64,000 nucleotides of DNA from UBA9300 sp032260385. Its GTDB lineage: Bacteria; Bacteroidota; Bacteroidia; Bacteroidales; VadinHA17. How positions within the stretch are numbered: the stretch's first letter is position 1; each line of letters starts with the position of its first letter. The position numbers were made by a program, and so were the translations under genes. Below, in pieces: positions 43,827 through 52,503 of the stretch. A model generated the notes under the pieces. That model was given only the letters and a program-made list of their open reading frames with translations, was not told the origin of the DNA and ran no database searches. The DNA is taken from assembly GCA_032260385.1 (NCBI GenBank), contig JAVVEL010000005.1, positions 62,001 through 126,000 of the forward strand, in the 5' to 3' direction.

Positions 43827-46526
43827 TTACCGTGTTATTTCATAATTATATAAAAAGCTGTCGCTTCCTCCGCTTATGAGGTTAAAGGTGCTTCCCCTGT
43901 TAAGTTTACCAATGGAGAAAGGACTTGTTCCTTTGAGAGGAAAGCCTTTCAGGTTCTTTCCCCTGTCATCGATCAGGTAAATATTGTCAGCCCCCGCATC
44001 AGTAAATCCGATCTTCCTGTCATTTGAAGAAAATTCCAGCCCGTAAGGACCAATAATATTATCCGAACTGAGAGTTATTTTAAACATCCTGGACCTGTCG
44101 TCGTCAAAGGCTGACAGGGTATTGCCGTCAATAAATATATATTCACCCATCCCGTCTGCATCAAGATCAAAATATTCAAAAACAGGATCTTCAGAGAAAT
44201 CACTCACCTTATAGGTCTGTACCTCACCGTTAAAGTTCACCATTTTGATTGAGCCATCAACTGACGCGAGAATCATCCTGGGGCTGGTGCCCGCAGTCAG
44301 CCTGAGCATGGAACGGTCTGACCTCGACACCTGTTCTTTCATTTCAACCCTCACATTACCCCTCCTGTCAAGTATATACATATTGTCCTCATCATTCACC
44401 ACAAGGTAATCCTTGCCTGAAACCCTGAAGAATTCAACTTCGTTGCTCACACTTGTGGCAGTCCTGAACTGGTTCCAGCCCCTCACCGTGTTGCCTGATT
44501 TATCATAGGCATAGATCTTCCTGTCGGCCCCGCAGATAAACAGGCGATAATCCATATTGCTTTCGTAATCAAACAGTGCCAGCCCGTTTGTGGCAGGCGA
44601 TCGTAACTGTACAGGGTACCTTTCCACATTATTGCCGTTACGATCGATCAGGTGAAGGTAATTTTTTGATGCAAAAAGTATCTGGAACTTACCGTTCCTG
44701 TAGTAATCTACCATATAGGCATTCCCCATAATAGCTTCACTTACAGGCCTCTTCCATAATATTCTCCCGGCTGAATTGATAAGATAGAGGTTATTCTTTA
44801 GATCCTGTATGAAGATCTCGCTTCCCCCGGTGTAATGATTGGTAAAAAAGAGTGGCTTGGAACCGGCAATGGTATCCAGCAGGCTTTCCCAGACTGCCTT
44901 GGCTTCTTCTCTCACCTCGGGTTTATACATTACAGAAAGGGTATTATAAAGCATGTCATTGCTTGATACAAACTGGTAGCCTATAGCCTGTAGCTTGCGT
45001 AATGATTCTGAATTTCTCATCAGTCCGTCCACTATCCCTTCTTTAACGACCCCTTCCAGCAAAGGTATAATCCCCGAGGGCGCACAGTAAAAGTAATAGC
45101 CTGCCTTACTGGGCAGTGTACTTTCAAATTCCCTGTATGAAAGATCATTTGCAAGGGTCCTGCTAAGAAGATTATCATAAATAAATTTGGAAAGTGTTTC
45201 ACGGGCACTGCCCAGTACCAGGACGTCATCATAAAAACTTGCATAAACCGGCTTCAGGTATTTACCGAAATCCCCTGCCAGCTCAAAGGCCAGGTTCTCG
45301 CCGGGCAGCCTGTATATCCTGTATTCCGTTTCCGCATCAGGCTTATAAGCAATAATAAACCTGTCTGATGAAAGACCCTCTCTCCGGTAATACTGTTCCA
45401 GTTCAGCTGCAAAGGCCTCTTCGGTGGCATTGCTGCCCCTGAGATCAAAAAGCATCAGCTTATTCATTTCCTTATCCTGGCCCTTAATGCCAAGGTAAAC
45501 CCTTGCCATTTCACCTGTAAACTGGGCTTTCAGAATATCAGAAATGTACCTGGTTTCCCCGGGCGTACTGACCGATTGCTTCCCGACAGGCTTTGTTATT
45601 ATCTCAAACATGGCCGCGCTGGCCGGTATATACCTGTAGATATCGTATGATCCGGGTTCCTGAAACCTGTAGTTATAAAGTATATGGCTGGTATCGCGTG
45701 TTTCTATATACCCGCTCATTACGAAGCCGGTATTGTTCAGGTAAAGATCAGTTTCAAGGCATGAAGCCAGGTCAGGCAGCCTGGACGCCGGCCCTTCATT
45801 CATACTCCCGGTGAGAAGTGAAATAAATTTAGCCACATTGTCAAACAGGATGTAGACCTTGTTTTCGTTCTTGCCGGCTGCTTCTGCTACAGGCATGAAT
45901 CCAGGCAGGTCCCTGATATCCCTTTCCTGTTCAACCTGTCTTATGCCGGCTTCAACAAGAAGGCCCGAAGGACTGATTATTATTACGCCCTTAACCATGG
46001 TCAGATATAATGATGCTTCACCTGTTACTTCCCTCAGCACCTCGTAAACATTGCTTCCCTGGTACTCCTTCTGTGTATAGCCAAAGCCCGGTATTTCGTC
46101 CAGTATTGCCCTGAGGTGTTTATCACGTATCTCCGGGCTTGCTGCAAATGAAAATAAGGGAGTCAGCCTGTTCTTGCCCAGCAGATGAATCGATATAAGT
46201 ACAGGATTATTCCCCGCAAGCTGGCCGTACTCTCTCTTGTGTGTCAGTGAATCAACAAGATCGATGGCACCGGTGAAACCCTGTAACTCCGGTATTTCAG
46301 ACATACCGTCTATCATCTCATTGTCGGCAGCGAGCGACTCAAAAAGGCCGGGCATATCAACGGCTTCAATAATTATTCCTGCATCAAGGGGAATGCTCCC
46401 GTAGGGACTGGCAATATATGCCCTCTTCTTCTCCTGCAGGAAATATGCCAGGGCCCCCATGCCGGCAAAAAGTACTGCTATTATTATTATTGTCCAGGTT
46501 CTTGACACTCCTGTATCTTTTTTCAT
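43827..46526 (-). CDS. Membrane-anchored DUF3352-like protein with beta-propeller
   Basis: An 899-residue protein. A basic N-terminus and a single membrane helix (WTIIIIAVLFAGMGALAYFL) precede a large periplasmic region. Residues 40 to about 540 resemble DUF3352. The last 300 residues contain at least five WD/PQQ-like blades with the pattern 'ILFASKNYLHLIDRNGN', 'LFICGADRKIYAYDKSGN', 'YLVVNDEDNMYILDRRGN', so a propeller is likely. The ATG at 46526 is preferred to an upstream TTG. It heads a four-gene operon with the lipoprotein, the barrel and DUF4834. Function is unknown. Confidence 0.72.
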   Translation of the reverse strand: MKKDTGVSRTWTIIIIAVLFAGMGALAYFLQEKKRAYIASPYGSIPLDAGIIIEAVDMPGLFESLAADNEMIDGMSEIPELQGFTGAIDLVDSLTHKREYGQLAGNNPVLISIHLLGKNRLTPLFSFAASPEIRDKHLRAILDEIPGFGYTQKEYQGSNVYEVLREVTGEASLYLTMVKGVIIISPSGLLVEAGIRQVEQERDIRDLPGFMPVAEAAGKNENKVYILFDNVAKFISLLTGSMNEGPASRLPDLASCLETDLYLNNTGFVMSGYIETRDTSHILYNYRFQEPGSYDIYRYIPASAAMFEIITKPVGKQSVSTPGETRYISDILKAQFTGEMARVYLGIKGQDKEMNKLMLFDLRGSNATEEAFAAELEQYYRREGLSSDRFIIAYKPDAETEYRIYRLPGENLAFELAGDFGKYLKPVYASFYDDVLVLGSARETLSKFIYDNLLSRTLANDLSYREFESTLPSKAGYYFYCAPSGIIPLLEGVVKEGIVDGLMRNSESLRKLQAIGYQFVSSNDMLYNTLSVMYKPEVREEAKAVWESLLDTIAGSKPLFFTNHYTGGSEIFIQDLKNNLYLINSAGRILWKRPVSEAIMGNAYMVDYYRNGKFQILFASKNYLHLIDRNGNNVERYPVQLRSPATNGLALFDYESNMDYRLFICGADRKIYAYDKSGNTVRGWNQFRTATSVSNEVEFFRVSGKDYLVVNDEDNMYILDRRGNVRVEMKEQVSRSDRSMLRLTAGTSPRMILASVDGSIKMVNFNGEVQTYKVSDFSEDPVFEYFDLDADGMGEYIFIDGNTLSAFDDDRSRMFKITLSSDNIIGPYGLEFSSNDRKIGFTDAGADNIYLIDDRGKNLKGFPLKGTSPFSIGKLNRGSTFNLISGGSDSFLYNYEITR

Positions 46527-46639
46527 AGATATTAACGTTTTCAAAAGTAATAAATTATTAAGGAATATACACTCTCACCACAAAGACACTCCGGGGCCCG
46601 CTTATCTTTTGCCTCTCTTCTCTGTCTGGCTCCTCGCTA

Positions 46640-46660
46640 GATTTGCCCACCGGGCAAATC
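46640..46660. promoter_or_regulatory. Perfect 9-bp inverted repeat upstream of cyanophycinase
   Basis: GATTTGCCC, a 3-base loop ACC, and GGGCAAATC form a perfect inverted repeat 18 bases upstream of the -33 box of the cyanophycinase promoter. It has no T-run, so an operator is likelier than a terminator. Confidence 0.45.
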
Positions 46661-46678
46661 ATTTACGCTCGGCCCGGT

Positions 46679-46708
46679 TTGTCGTTTGTCGTTTGTCTTT
46701 TATCTTTG
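46679..46708 (+). promoter_or_regulatory. Two-box promoter for cyanophycinase
   Basis: TTG (46679-46681), 19 bp, then TATCTTTG (46701-46708) followed by C: a full consensus promoter 16 bases before the ATG. Three overlapping GTTTGTC-like units surround the -33 box. Confidence 0.75.
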
Positions 46709-46724
46709 CTTAAAAACTTAAATC

Positions 46725-47666
46725 ATGAAACAAGCTTTTTCCATCCCTGCATCCCTTACCCTGGCCTTTATGATACTGCATTCATGCTCCGGCGACAGGG
46801 AGGCTAAGCCTCTTTCCGCAGACACATCTCTCACCCGTGGTCCTGAAAAAGGCTCACTGGTAATAGTGGGTGGCGCAATGCGGGATACAGCTATTATTGA
46901 TCGCTTTATTGAACTTGCGGGAGGGCCGGATGCTCCCATAGTTGTTATCCCCACCGCATCGGGAGCATCCGGGATCAATAATGAAAGAACAATACGTTTT
47001 CTTACTGAACGCGGGGCAAGCGATGTTACGGTGTTACATACCTACGACTCCCTGGAGGCAGACACCCCGGGATTCACGGAGCCCATAAAAAGGGCCATGG
47101 GACTCTGGTTTACCGGTGGCAGGCAATGGCGTATTGTGGATGCCTACGGGGGCACGGCCACAGAGGAAGAGATAAGAAAGATACTTGAGCGGGGAGGGGT
47201 TATCGGAGGATCATCAGCCGGTGCAACAATACAGGGAAGCTATCTTGCGAGGGGAGATACAAAGACAAATACAATTATGATGGGCGACCATGAAAGAGGC
47301 TTCAGCTACCTCAGTGCCTCGGCTATCGATCAGCACCTGCTGGTGCGCAACCGTCAGCATGATCTCGTGGAAGTGATAGAAGCTCACCCCCACCTGCTGG
47401 GCATTGGCCTTGATGAAAATACAGCAATTATAGTCCGGGGTGATGAATTTGAAGTAATGGGCGAAAGTTTCGTGGCTGTTTACGACCATTTTCTCTGGGC
47501 AAAAGATGATGCTGGTGAACCGGCCCTTGCCAACGGAGGTAAATTTTTCCTTCTCAGGGAAGGCGACAGGTATAATGTACACGAGCGAAGGGTAACACAA
47601 TGGTCAGGTGGCAGCAACCGTGACATATTTGCAGTACCCGACTCGGCCCTTGTGTCAGTGAAATAA
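46725..47666 (+). CDS. Cyanophycinase-like S51 peptidase lipoprotein
   Basis: A 313-residue serine peptidase of the S51 family, cyanophycinase branch. The nucleophile is Ser164 in GGSSAGATIQG, with the TGGRQWR segment at 130-136, DQHLLVRNRQHDLVE and GIGLDENTA. The N-terminus is a signal peptide with a lipobox (MILHSC, Cys21), so it should be exported and lipid-anchored. Cyanophycinases cut multi-Arg-Asp polymer to beta-Asp-Arg dipeptides; with no cyanophycin synthetase here, it may scavenge the external polymer or cut another isoaspartyl substrate. Confidence 0.87.
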   Translation: MKQAFSIPASLTLAFMILHSCSGDREAKPLSADTSLTRGPEKGSLVIVGGAMRDTAIIDRFIELAGGPDAPIVVIPTASGASGINNERTIRFLTERGASDVTVLHTYDSLEADTPGFTEPIKRAMGLWFTGGRQWRIVDAYGGTATEEEIRKILERGGVIGGSSAGATIQGSYLARGDTKTNTIMMGDHERGFSYLSASAIDQHLLVRNRQHDLVEVIEAHPHLLGIGLDENTAIIVRGDEFEVMGESFVAVYDHFLWAKDDAGEPALANGGKFFLLREGDRYNVHERRVTQWSGGSNRDIFAVPDSALVSVK

Positions 47667-47792
47667 TGGAATCTTAAGCCTGAATGACAGCCGTCACCCG
47701 GATACTATGACGCAAATTAACCTTTGCTATGAGCAAGATCACTGTTTATCCTTGGCTCTTAACTTTTATACTGGTACATTTATAAAAGGAAA

Positions 47793-47944
47793 ACCGCCTG
47801 CTTTTTTTGCAGGTAAAATGATGAAAGGCGGTCAATGGTTCTTTACAAAGAGTTAGGTTTATTTCTACATGGATTCATTTTCATTTCCATTTGCAATTCC
47901 ATTCGACAGTCTGGTTGTTAGGGTTTGCGACCGCCTTTCTTTTT
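47793..47944 (+). ncRNA. Candidate structured RNA with competing stems
   Basis: Three elements can pair in alternative ways. A (ACCGCCT, 47793-47799) pairs with AGGCGGT inside B (GAAAGGCGGTC, 47823-47833), closing a small hairpin CCTGC-T7-GCAGG. B also pairs with C (GACCGCCTTTC, 47929-47939) over 11 perfect base pairs, and C is followed by TTTTT. A:B and B:C exclude each other, the layout of an attenuator or a small RNA with a terminator. No Rfam family is recognised by eye. Confidence 0.35.
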
Positions 47945-47953
47945 AAAATACGG

Positions 47954-47990
47954 CAAATAGCATTTTGGCACGCTATTTGTCTTTTATTTT
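47954..47990 (+). terminator. Terminator-like hairpin
   Basis: CAAATAGC (47954-47961), a 10-base loop, GCTATTTG (47972-47979), then TCTTTTATTTT. The 8-bp stem is AT-rich, so termination would be modest. Confidence 0.45.
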
Positions 47991-48032
47991 ATACACAGGC
48001 AATCTCCAATATATACCTCGAAAAGAAAGGGC

Positions 48033-48070
48033 AGCCAGGTAAACAGGATCTTACCTGGCTTTTACTTTTT
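48033..48070 (+). terminator. Strong terminator-like hairpin
   Basis: AGCCAGGTAA (48033-48042), an 8-base loop, TTACCTGGCT (48051-48060): a perfect 10-bp stem followed by TTTACTTTTT. The sequence before the stem is A-rich (CGAAAAGAAAGGGC), so it may also end trpS transcripts on the other strand. Confidence 0.75.
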
Positions 48071-48133
48071 GGGCTTTCTCTGAATATCATGATCCTTATA
48101 ATCCATAAACTTTAAAATACAGAATTTCGAATG

Positions 48134-48160
48134 ATGAATTATGAATTATGAATTATGAAG
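48134..48160. repeat. ATGAATT heptamer repeat
   Basis: Three exact ATGAATT units and a partial fourth (ATGAAG). Slippage-prone short repeats like this are common in Bacteroidota intergenic DNA; it is 64 bp from the trpS stop. Confidence 0.8.
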
Positions 48161-48223
48161 TTTTTGAAAACTATTGGAACAGGAAATTTCAAAGTCAGAG
48201 ATATTACTTAAAGCAATAATTTT

Positions 48224-49213
48224 TTAAAATGGCCTGTAACCAATGATTTCCCTGACATCCCTGATAGTCTTCGCTGCGCTCTCCCTGGCTTTCTCCGCTC
48301 CTTCCCTGACAACCCTTGCCAGGTACTCCCTGTCTGCCATAACCTCCTTTATCCTTTCGCGTATGGGAGCGGTGAAATTATTTATATCCTCTGCCAGCTG
48401 TTTTTTCATGTCACCGTAGCGTATCTCACACCTGGCATGCTTCTCCCTGAAAGCTTCCACGCTTGAAGGATCCGACATCACCTCCATCAGGGTGAACAGG
48501 TTTTGTACCGGCTCCGATGGCTGCTGGTTTGGTTTCTCGGGACCGGTATCGGTAACCGCCTTCATAACCTTCCTGCGTATTGTCTTTTCGTCATCAACGA
48601 GAAAAATGCCGTTGCCTTCGCTCTTACCCATCTTCCCGCTGCCATCCAGTCCGGGAATTTTTATCAGTTTCTCACCGAAATTATAGGCATCGGGTTCGGG
48701 AAAATAATCAACATTATACATAGTATTAAAACGGCGGGCAAATTTGCGTGTCATTTCAAGGTGCTGCTCCTGGTCCTTGCCTACGGGTACCTTGTTGGCC
48801 CTGTGTATAATAATATCGGCTGCCATAAGTACAGGATAGGTGAGCAATCCGGCATTCACATTGTCAGGCTGCTTCCTTACCTTCTCCTTGAATGAAGCCG
48901 TACGCTCAAGCTCACCGACATAGGCATTCATATTAAGCAAGAGGTATAGTTCACATACCTCGGGAAGGTCACTCTGGATATACAGTGTGGCCACCTCCGG
49001 ATCAATACCGCAGGCAAGGTATTCTGCCATAACCTGCATGATGTTCAGATGCAGGTTTTCCGGGTGGGGGTGAGTGGTAAGGGAATGGTAGTCGGCAATA
49101 AAGAAAAAACACCGGTTCTCATACTGCATCTTAACAGCATTGCGCACCATGCCGAAATAATTACCCAGGTGCAGGTTACCCGTTGACCTGATTCCGCTTA
49201 CTACCGTATCCAT
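48224..49213 (-). CDS. trpS: Tryptophanyl-tRNA synthetase
   Basis: A 329-residue class I synthetase charging tRNA-Trp. It starts VVSGIRSTGNLHLGNYFG, where HLGN (15-18) is the HIGH motif, has GKDQEQHLEMTR for tryptophan binding, and SGKMGKSEGN as the KMSKS loop. Length is normal. The ATG at 49213 gives the conserved N-terminus; an ATG seven codons earlier is possible. Confidence 0.95.
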   Translation of the reverse strand: MDTVVSGIRSTGNLHLGNYFGMVRNAVKMQYENRCFFFIADYHSLTTHPHPENLHLNIMQVMAEYLACGIDPEVATLYIQSDLPEVCELYLLLNMNAYVGELERTASFKEKVRKQPDNVNAGLLTYPVLMAADIIIHRANKVPVGKDQEQHLEMTRKFARRFNTMYNVDYFPEPDAYNFGEKLIKIPGLDGSGKMGKSEGNGIFLVDDEKTIRRKVMKAVTDTGPEKPNQQPSEPVQNLFTLMEVMSDPSSVEAFREKHARCEIRYGDMKKQLAEDINNFTAPIRERIKEVMADREYLARVVREGAEKARESAAKTIRDVREIIGYRPF

Positions 49214-49297
49214 CTGTTTTAATTTAAATTCCATCGCAAACCTACTTTATTTTTAATAAATTACCAATATAAGATTCCCCGCCCTTTTAGCTTTTAC

Positions 49298-49305
49298 TAT
49301 CTTTG
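49298..49305 (+). promoter_or_regulatory. -7 promoter box for the rbfA operon
   Basis: TATCTTTG followed by C lies 17 bases before the rbfA ATG at 49323. No clear -33 TTG is seen. It probably drives five genes up to 53678. Confidence 0.5.
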
Positions 49306-49322
49306 CAAAAATCAGCATGCTT

Positions 49323-49664
49323 ATGGAATCGACACGACAGAAGAAAGTATCCAGGCTACTGCAGAAAGAACTGGCTGAGATACTGAGGCAAAAAACAACG
49401 GAGCTGGCAAGGGGAAAAATGATAACCGTAACAACTGTGAGGGTAAGCCCCGACCTTGGCCTGGCCAAAATCTACCTCAGCATCTTTCCATCAGACAAAA
49501 GTGAGGAGATACTCGAAAACATTACCGATAATACGCCCCGGATACGTAACGAACTGGGATCAAAGGTGCGCAAGCAGCTTAGGATCATCCCCGAAATAGC
49601 CTTCTATCTCGACGACAGCCTCGATTATATCGATAATATTGACAAGCTCCTGGACAAAGACTAA
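49323..49664 (+). CDS. rbfA: 30S ribosome-binding factor RbfA
   Basis: A 113-residue KH-like protein that helps mature 16S rRNA in the 30S subunit. It opens ESTRQKKVSRLLQKELAEIL and has VTTVRVSPDLGLAKIYLS and the LDDSLDYIDNIDKLL end, all typical. The ATG at 49323 is favoured over one two codons earlier because homologues start at this point. It leads a tight operon. Confidence 0.92.
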   Translation: MESTRQKKVSRLLQKELAEILRQKTTELARGKMITVTTVRVSPDLGLAKIYLSIFPSDKSEEILENITDNTPRIRNELGSKVRKQLRIIPEIAFYLDDSLDYIDNIDKLLDKD

Positions 49665-49674
49665 GATCAGTGTA

Positions 49675-50493
49675 ATGAGATATGACCCGGTAAAAAGCCG
49701 TATTGGGAAAATGGTCAGCAGATCAGTGTGGCTGAGAAAAATGTTTTATGCCCTGCTCGACAGCCTCCTTCTCCGCACATGGCATGTTAAAAAAGCTGTA
49801 AGGCAATTCGCGGCAGAAAAGCCGGATGCTGAAAATATACTTGATGCCGGCTCCGGATTCGGACAGTATTCCTGGTGGATGGCCGGATTAAATAAAAACT
49901 GGAACATAGTGGGCCTTGATATCAAGGAGGAACAAATAAATGACTGCAACTGGTTTATAAGCAAGACCCGGGCTGCTGGCAGGGTGTCATTCCGTCTTGC
50001 TGACCTTACCTCCTTTGCTGAAAATGAAAAATATGACCTCATCCTCACTGTTGACGTGATGGAACATATTGATGACGACAATACCGTCTTCGGTAATTTT
50101 TTCAGTGCCCTGCAAAATAATGGCTGGCTGATAATATCAACACCCTCCGATAAGGGAGGATCTGATGTTCACAATGAAGATGACCATTCATTTATAGAGG
50201 AACATGTCAGGGACGGCTATGGCATGGAAGAAATAAGGGAAAAATTGCAGTCGGCCGGCTTCAACAGCATAATGAGTCGATATACCTACGGCACACCGGG
50301 TAAATTATCATGGACCCTGTCAATGAAATACCCGGTTATCATGCTTAACTTCTCATTGATCCTCGCCCTTATACTTCCATTTTATTATATCCTGGTAATG
50401 CCCCTTGCCCTTATACTTAATTATTCTGACCTTCGTTTAAAACACAGGGAAGGAACGGGCCTGCTCCTTATTGCAAAAAAACAGAACAATTGA
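49675..50493 (+). CDS. SAM-dependent methyltransferase with C-terminal membrane segments
   Basis: A 272-residue class I methyltransferase: ILDAGSGFGQYSWWMA (55-70) binds SAM, Asp82 in VGLDIKEEQ binds the ribose, and LTVDVMEHIDDD is motif post-I/II. About 30 hydrophobic residues near the C-terminus (VIMLNFSLILALILPFYYIL) suggest membrane attachment. Sequence resembles ubiquinone/lipid or small-molecule methyltransferases, but the substrate cannot be named. It lies 10 bp after rbfA and overlaps the permease gene by 4 bp. Confidence 0.75.
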   Translation: MRYDPVKSRIGKMVSRSVWLRKMFYALLDSLLLRTWHVKKAVRQFAAEKPDAENILDAGSGFGQYSWWMAGLNKNWNIVGLDIKEEQINDCNWFISKTRAAGRVSFRLADLTSFAENEKYDLILTVDVMEHIDDDNTVFGNFFSALQNNGWLIISTPSDKGGSDVHNEDDHSFIEEHVRDGYGMEEIREKLQSAGFNSIMSRYTYGTPGKLSWTLSMKYPVIMLNFSLILALILPFYYILVMPLALILNYSDLRLKHREGTGLLLIAKKQNN

Positions 50494-51716
50494 GACTGTC
50501 GCTTTACATAGCAAAAAGATATTTGTTCGCGAAAAAATCGCGTAATGCCATAAATGTTATATCAGGTATCTCGGCAGCGGGAGTGACCGTGGGCACCATG
50601 GTCCTCATTATCGTGCTGTCGGTCTTTAATGGCCTTGAAGATATGGTTAATACCCTTTTTTCAACCTTCGACCCCGACCTCGAAGTAAGGATAAATGAAG
50701 GCAAGGTATTCACTCCCGGGGCTGCTCAGATGAAAGCACTCGAAGAAATGGAGGGTATCGCCGATTATGCACCCGTACTCGAAGAAAATGCCTTGCTCCG
50801 CTATGATGAGAGGCAGTATATTGCCACCGTAAAAGGCGTCCCTGAAAATTATCCCGGTATAACCGGACTCGACAGTGTGATGTGGGACGGGCAGTTTCTC
50901 CTCAGGGAAAAAAACGGGAGACCCTTTGTTGTGGTAGGGCTGGGAGTGGCCAATAACCTGGGGATAGGACTTAATTTTATCACCCCGCTGATCATCTATG
51001 TGCCCGAAAGACTGGGCAGGGTATCCAATCCTGCCAATGCCTTTGTGAGGTATGTAATATTCCCCTCCGGCATTTTCTCCGTTGAGCAGGAATACGATTC
51101 GCAGTATATCTATGTCCCTATCGAAGTAATGAGGGAATTGCTGATGTACAAAGATGAAGTGTCATCCCTTGAAATAAAATTTACCGAAGGAACAAAGTCG
51201 GAAGATGTGCAGGCCGATGTTGAAGACCTCTTCGGCCCCGGTTTTACTGTGAAAAATAAATACCAGCAACAGGAGATTTTTTACAAAGTGATGAAATCTG
51301 AAAAGCTGGCTATATTCTTTATCCTTACTTTCATACTGATAATAGCCTCCTTCAATATCATCGGCTCACTAACCATGCTTATCATTGAAAAGGAAAGAGA
51401 TATTGTCGTACTGCGCAACCTGGGGGCTGACAATAAACTTATCAAAAAAATATTCATCTTCGAAGGATGGCTTATATCCGCCATTGGTACCGTCACAGGT
51501 CTTGGGCTGGGCTTCCTGGTATGCTGGCTGCAGCAGGAATTCGGTTTTGTGAAACTCCAGGGCGATACATTGATAATAGATGCTTACCCGGTGGCAATGA
51601 ACCCGGTGGATTTTATCGTTGTGCTTGGAACAGTCCTCCTGATAGGATATCTTGCAGCCTGGTATCCCGCCCGGTATATGTCAAAAAAATTCCTCAGGAA
51701 TGAAAAAAATAAATAA
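50490..51716 (+). CDS. FtsX/LolC-E-type ABC transporter permease
   Basis: A 408-residue permease with one N-terminal and three C-terminal membrane helices around a large periplasmic domain, the LolC/LolE layout. The N-terminus FSKKSRNAINVISGISAAG-like segment (AKKSRNAINVISGISAAG) and VGTMVLIIVLSVFNG match the family. LolCDE extracts lipoproteins from the inner membrane. No LolD ATPase is in the window. It starts at TTG 50490, overlapping the methyltransferase, and its end overlaps the DUF4296 gene by 17 bp. Confidence 0.82.
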   Translation: MRLSLYIAKRYLFAKKSRNAINVISGISAAGVTVGTMVLIIVLSVFNGLEDMVNTLFSTFDPDLEVRINEGKVFTPGAAQMKALEEMEGIADYAPVLEENALLRYDERQYIATVKGVPENYPGITGLDSVMWDGQFLLREKNGRPFVVVGLGVANNLGIGLNFITPLIIYVPERLGRVSNPANAFVRYVIFPSGIFSVEQEYDSQYIYVPIEVMRELLMYKDEVSSLEIKFTEGTKSEDVQADVEDLFGPGFTVKNKYQQQEIFYKVMKSEKLAIFFILTFILIIASFNIIGSLTMLIIEKERDIVVLRNLGADNKLIKKIFIFEGWLISAIGTVTGLGLGFLVCWLQQEFGFVKLQGDTLIIDAYPVAMNPVDFIVVLGTVLLIGYLAAWYPARYMSKKFLRNEKNK

Positions 51717-52503
51717 CCATATTGTACTCATCCTGATCCTCCTCCTGATTGCGGTGCCCTCATGCAATAAGACCACTAAATCAGGGATCCCAAAATCAGA
51801 AGTAATACCGGAAGGTGAAATGGTTGAAATACTGAGCGACCTCTATCTTGCCGACGGCCTCCTTAATTATCCGCCCATAAGGACTGATTTTTCCAAAAAA
51901 GATTCAATAGAGAACTATGTTGACGTTATCCGTAAGCACGGCTATACCAAGGAAAAAGTGGATAAAAGCATTAAATACTACTTCATTGACAAACCCAAAA
52001 AATACGCTTCCATTTACGACAGGGTAATAGAAAAACTTTCAGGCATGGAAGCCGATGTGATACAGCAGCTTTCACAGGAAGCCAACCTTAACCGAAACCT
52101 GTGGAACGGGGAAAGGACCTACAGCCTGCCTGATGTGGGTGTGAGTAACCCCATTGAATTCAGCGTCGAAACTGTTGGCATGGGTGAATATGAACTCAAA
52201 GCCAGGATAACCCTCTACGAAGATGACCAGAGCATTGATCCCCGCATAGATGTCTGGTTCTGGTACGATGACGGGACGGAAGAAGGAATGAAAATACCCT
52301 GGGATAAGTATGAACTTGCCAAAACCGGCCGGCCTGTAACGGTGACCCTGCAAAAAGCACTTACCGATCCGAAGGTTACTCATATTAAGGGCAGACTCCT
52401 TAACCATACCGAACAGCCGGGGCACTGGGAAAAACATGTCATGGTGTCAAACATTACAATAAACAGGAATGTTGAAACAATCGATATTCAGGGACCGGGA
52501 TGA
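51700..52503 (+). CDS. DUF4296 lipoprotein
   Basis: A 267-residue lipoprotein: MKKINNHIVLILILLLIAV, then a lipobox PSC with Cys22. After about 15 residues it shows IPEGEMVEILSDLYLADGLL, the DUF4296 signature, and a helical segment, then a beta-rich C-terminal half of unknown fold. The ATG at 51700 is chosen because the longer frame lies within the permease gene and would bury the signal peptide. Overlap with neighbours on both sides implies coupled translation. Function unknown. Confidence 0.78.
   Translation: MKKINNHIVLILILLLIAVPSCNKTTKSGIPKSEVIPEGEMVEILSDLYLADGLLNYPPIRTDFSKKDSIENYVDVIRKHGYTKEKVDKSIKYYFIDKPKKYASIYDRVIEKLSGMEADVIQQLSQEANLNRNLWNGERTYSLPDVGVSNPIEFSVETVGMGEYELKARITLYEDDQSIDPRIDVWFWYDDGTEEGMKIPWDKYELAKTGRPVTVTLQKALTDPKVTHIKGRLLNHTEQPGHWEKHVMVSNITINRNVETIDIQGPG

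Larger units (their letters stand above)
47667..48223. other. 557-bp convergent intergenic region with several hairpins
   Basis: This is the only gap above 300 bp in the window, between the convergent stops of cyanophycinase and trpS. I see no convincing gene; an open frame at 47891-48115 starts with TTG and runs through a hairpin, so it is doubtful. The gap holds four stem-loop elements on the plus strand, three with U-tracts, plus a heptamer repeat near the right end. A possible promoter is TTG (47752-47754), 20 bp, TACATTTA. Confidence 0.6.

Noticed and set aside
47891..48115. 74-residue hydrophobic open frame in the cyanophycinase-trpS gap
   Set aside because: It starts with TTG without a ribosome site and runs through a perfect 10-bp terminator hairpin, so it is unlikely to be a gene.
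51652..51699. Earlier start for the DUF4296 lipoprotein
   Set aside because: It would place 16 non-hydrophobic residues before the signal peptide and lies within the permease gene; ATG 51700 gives a proper lipoprotein signal.
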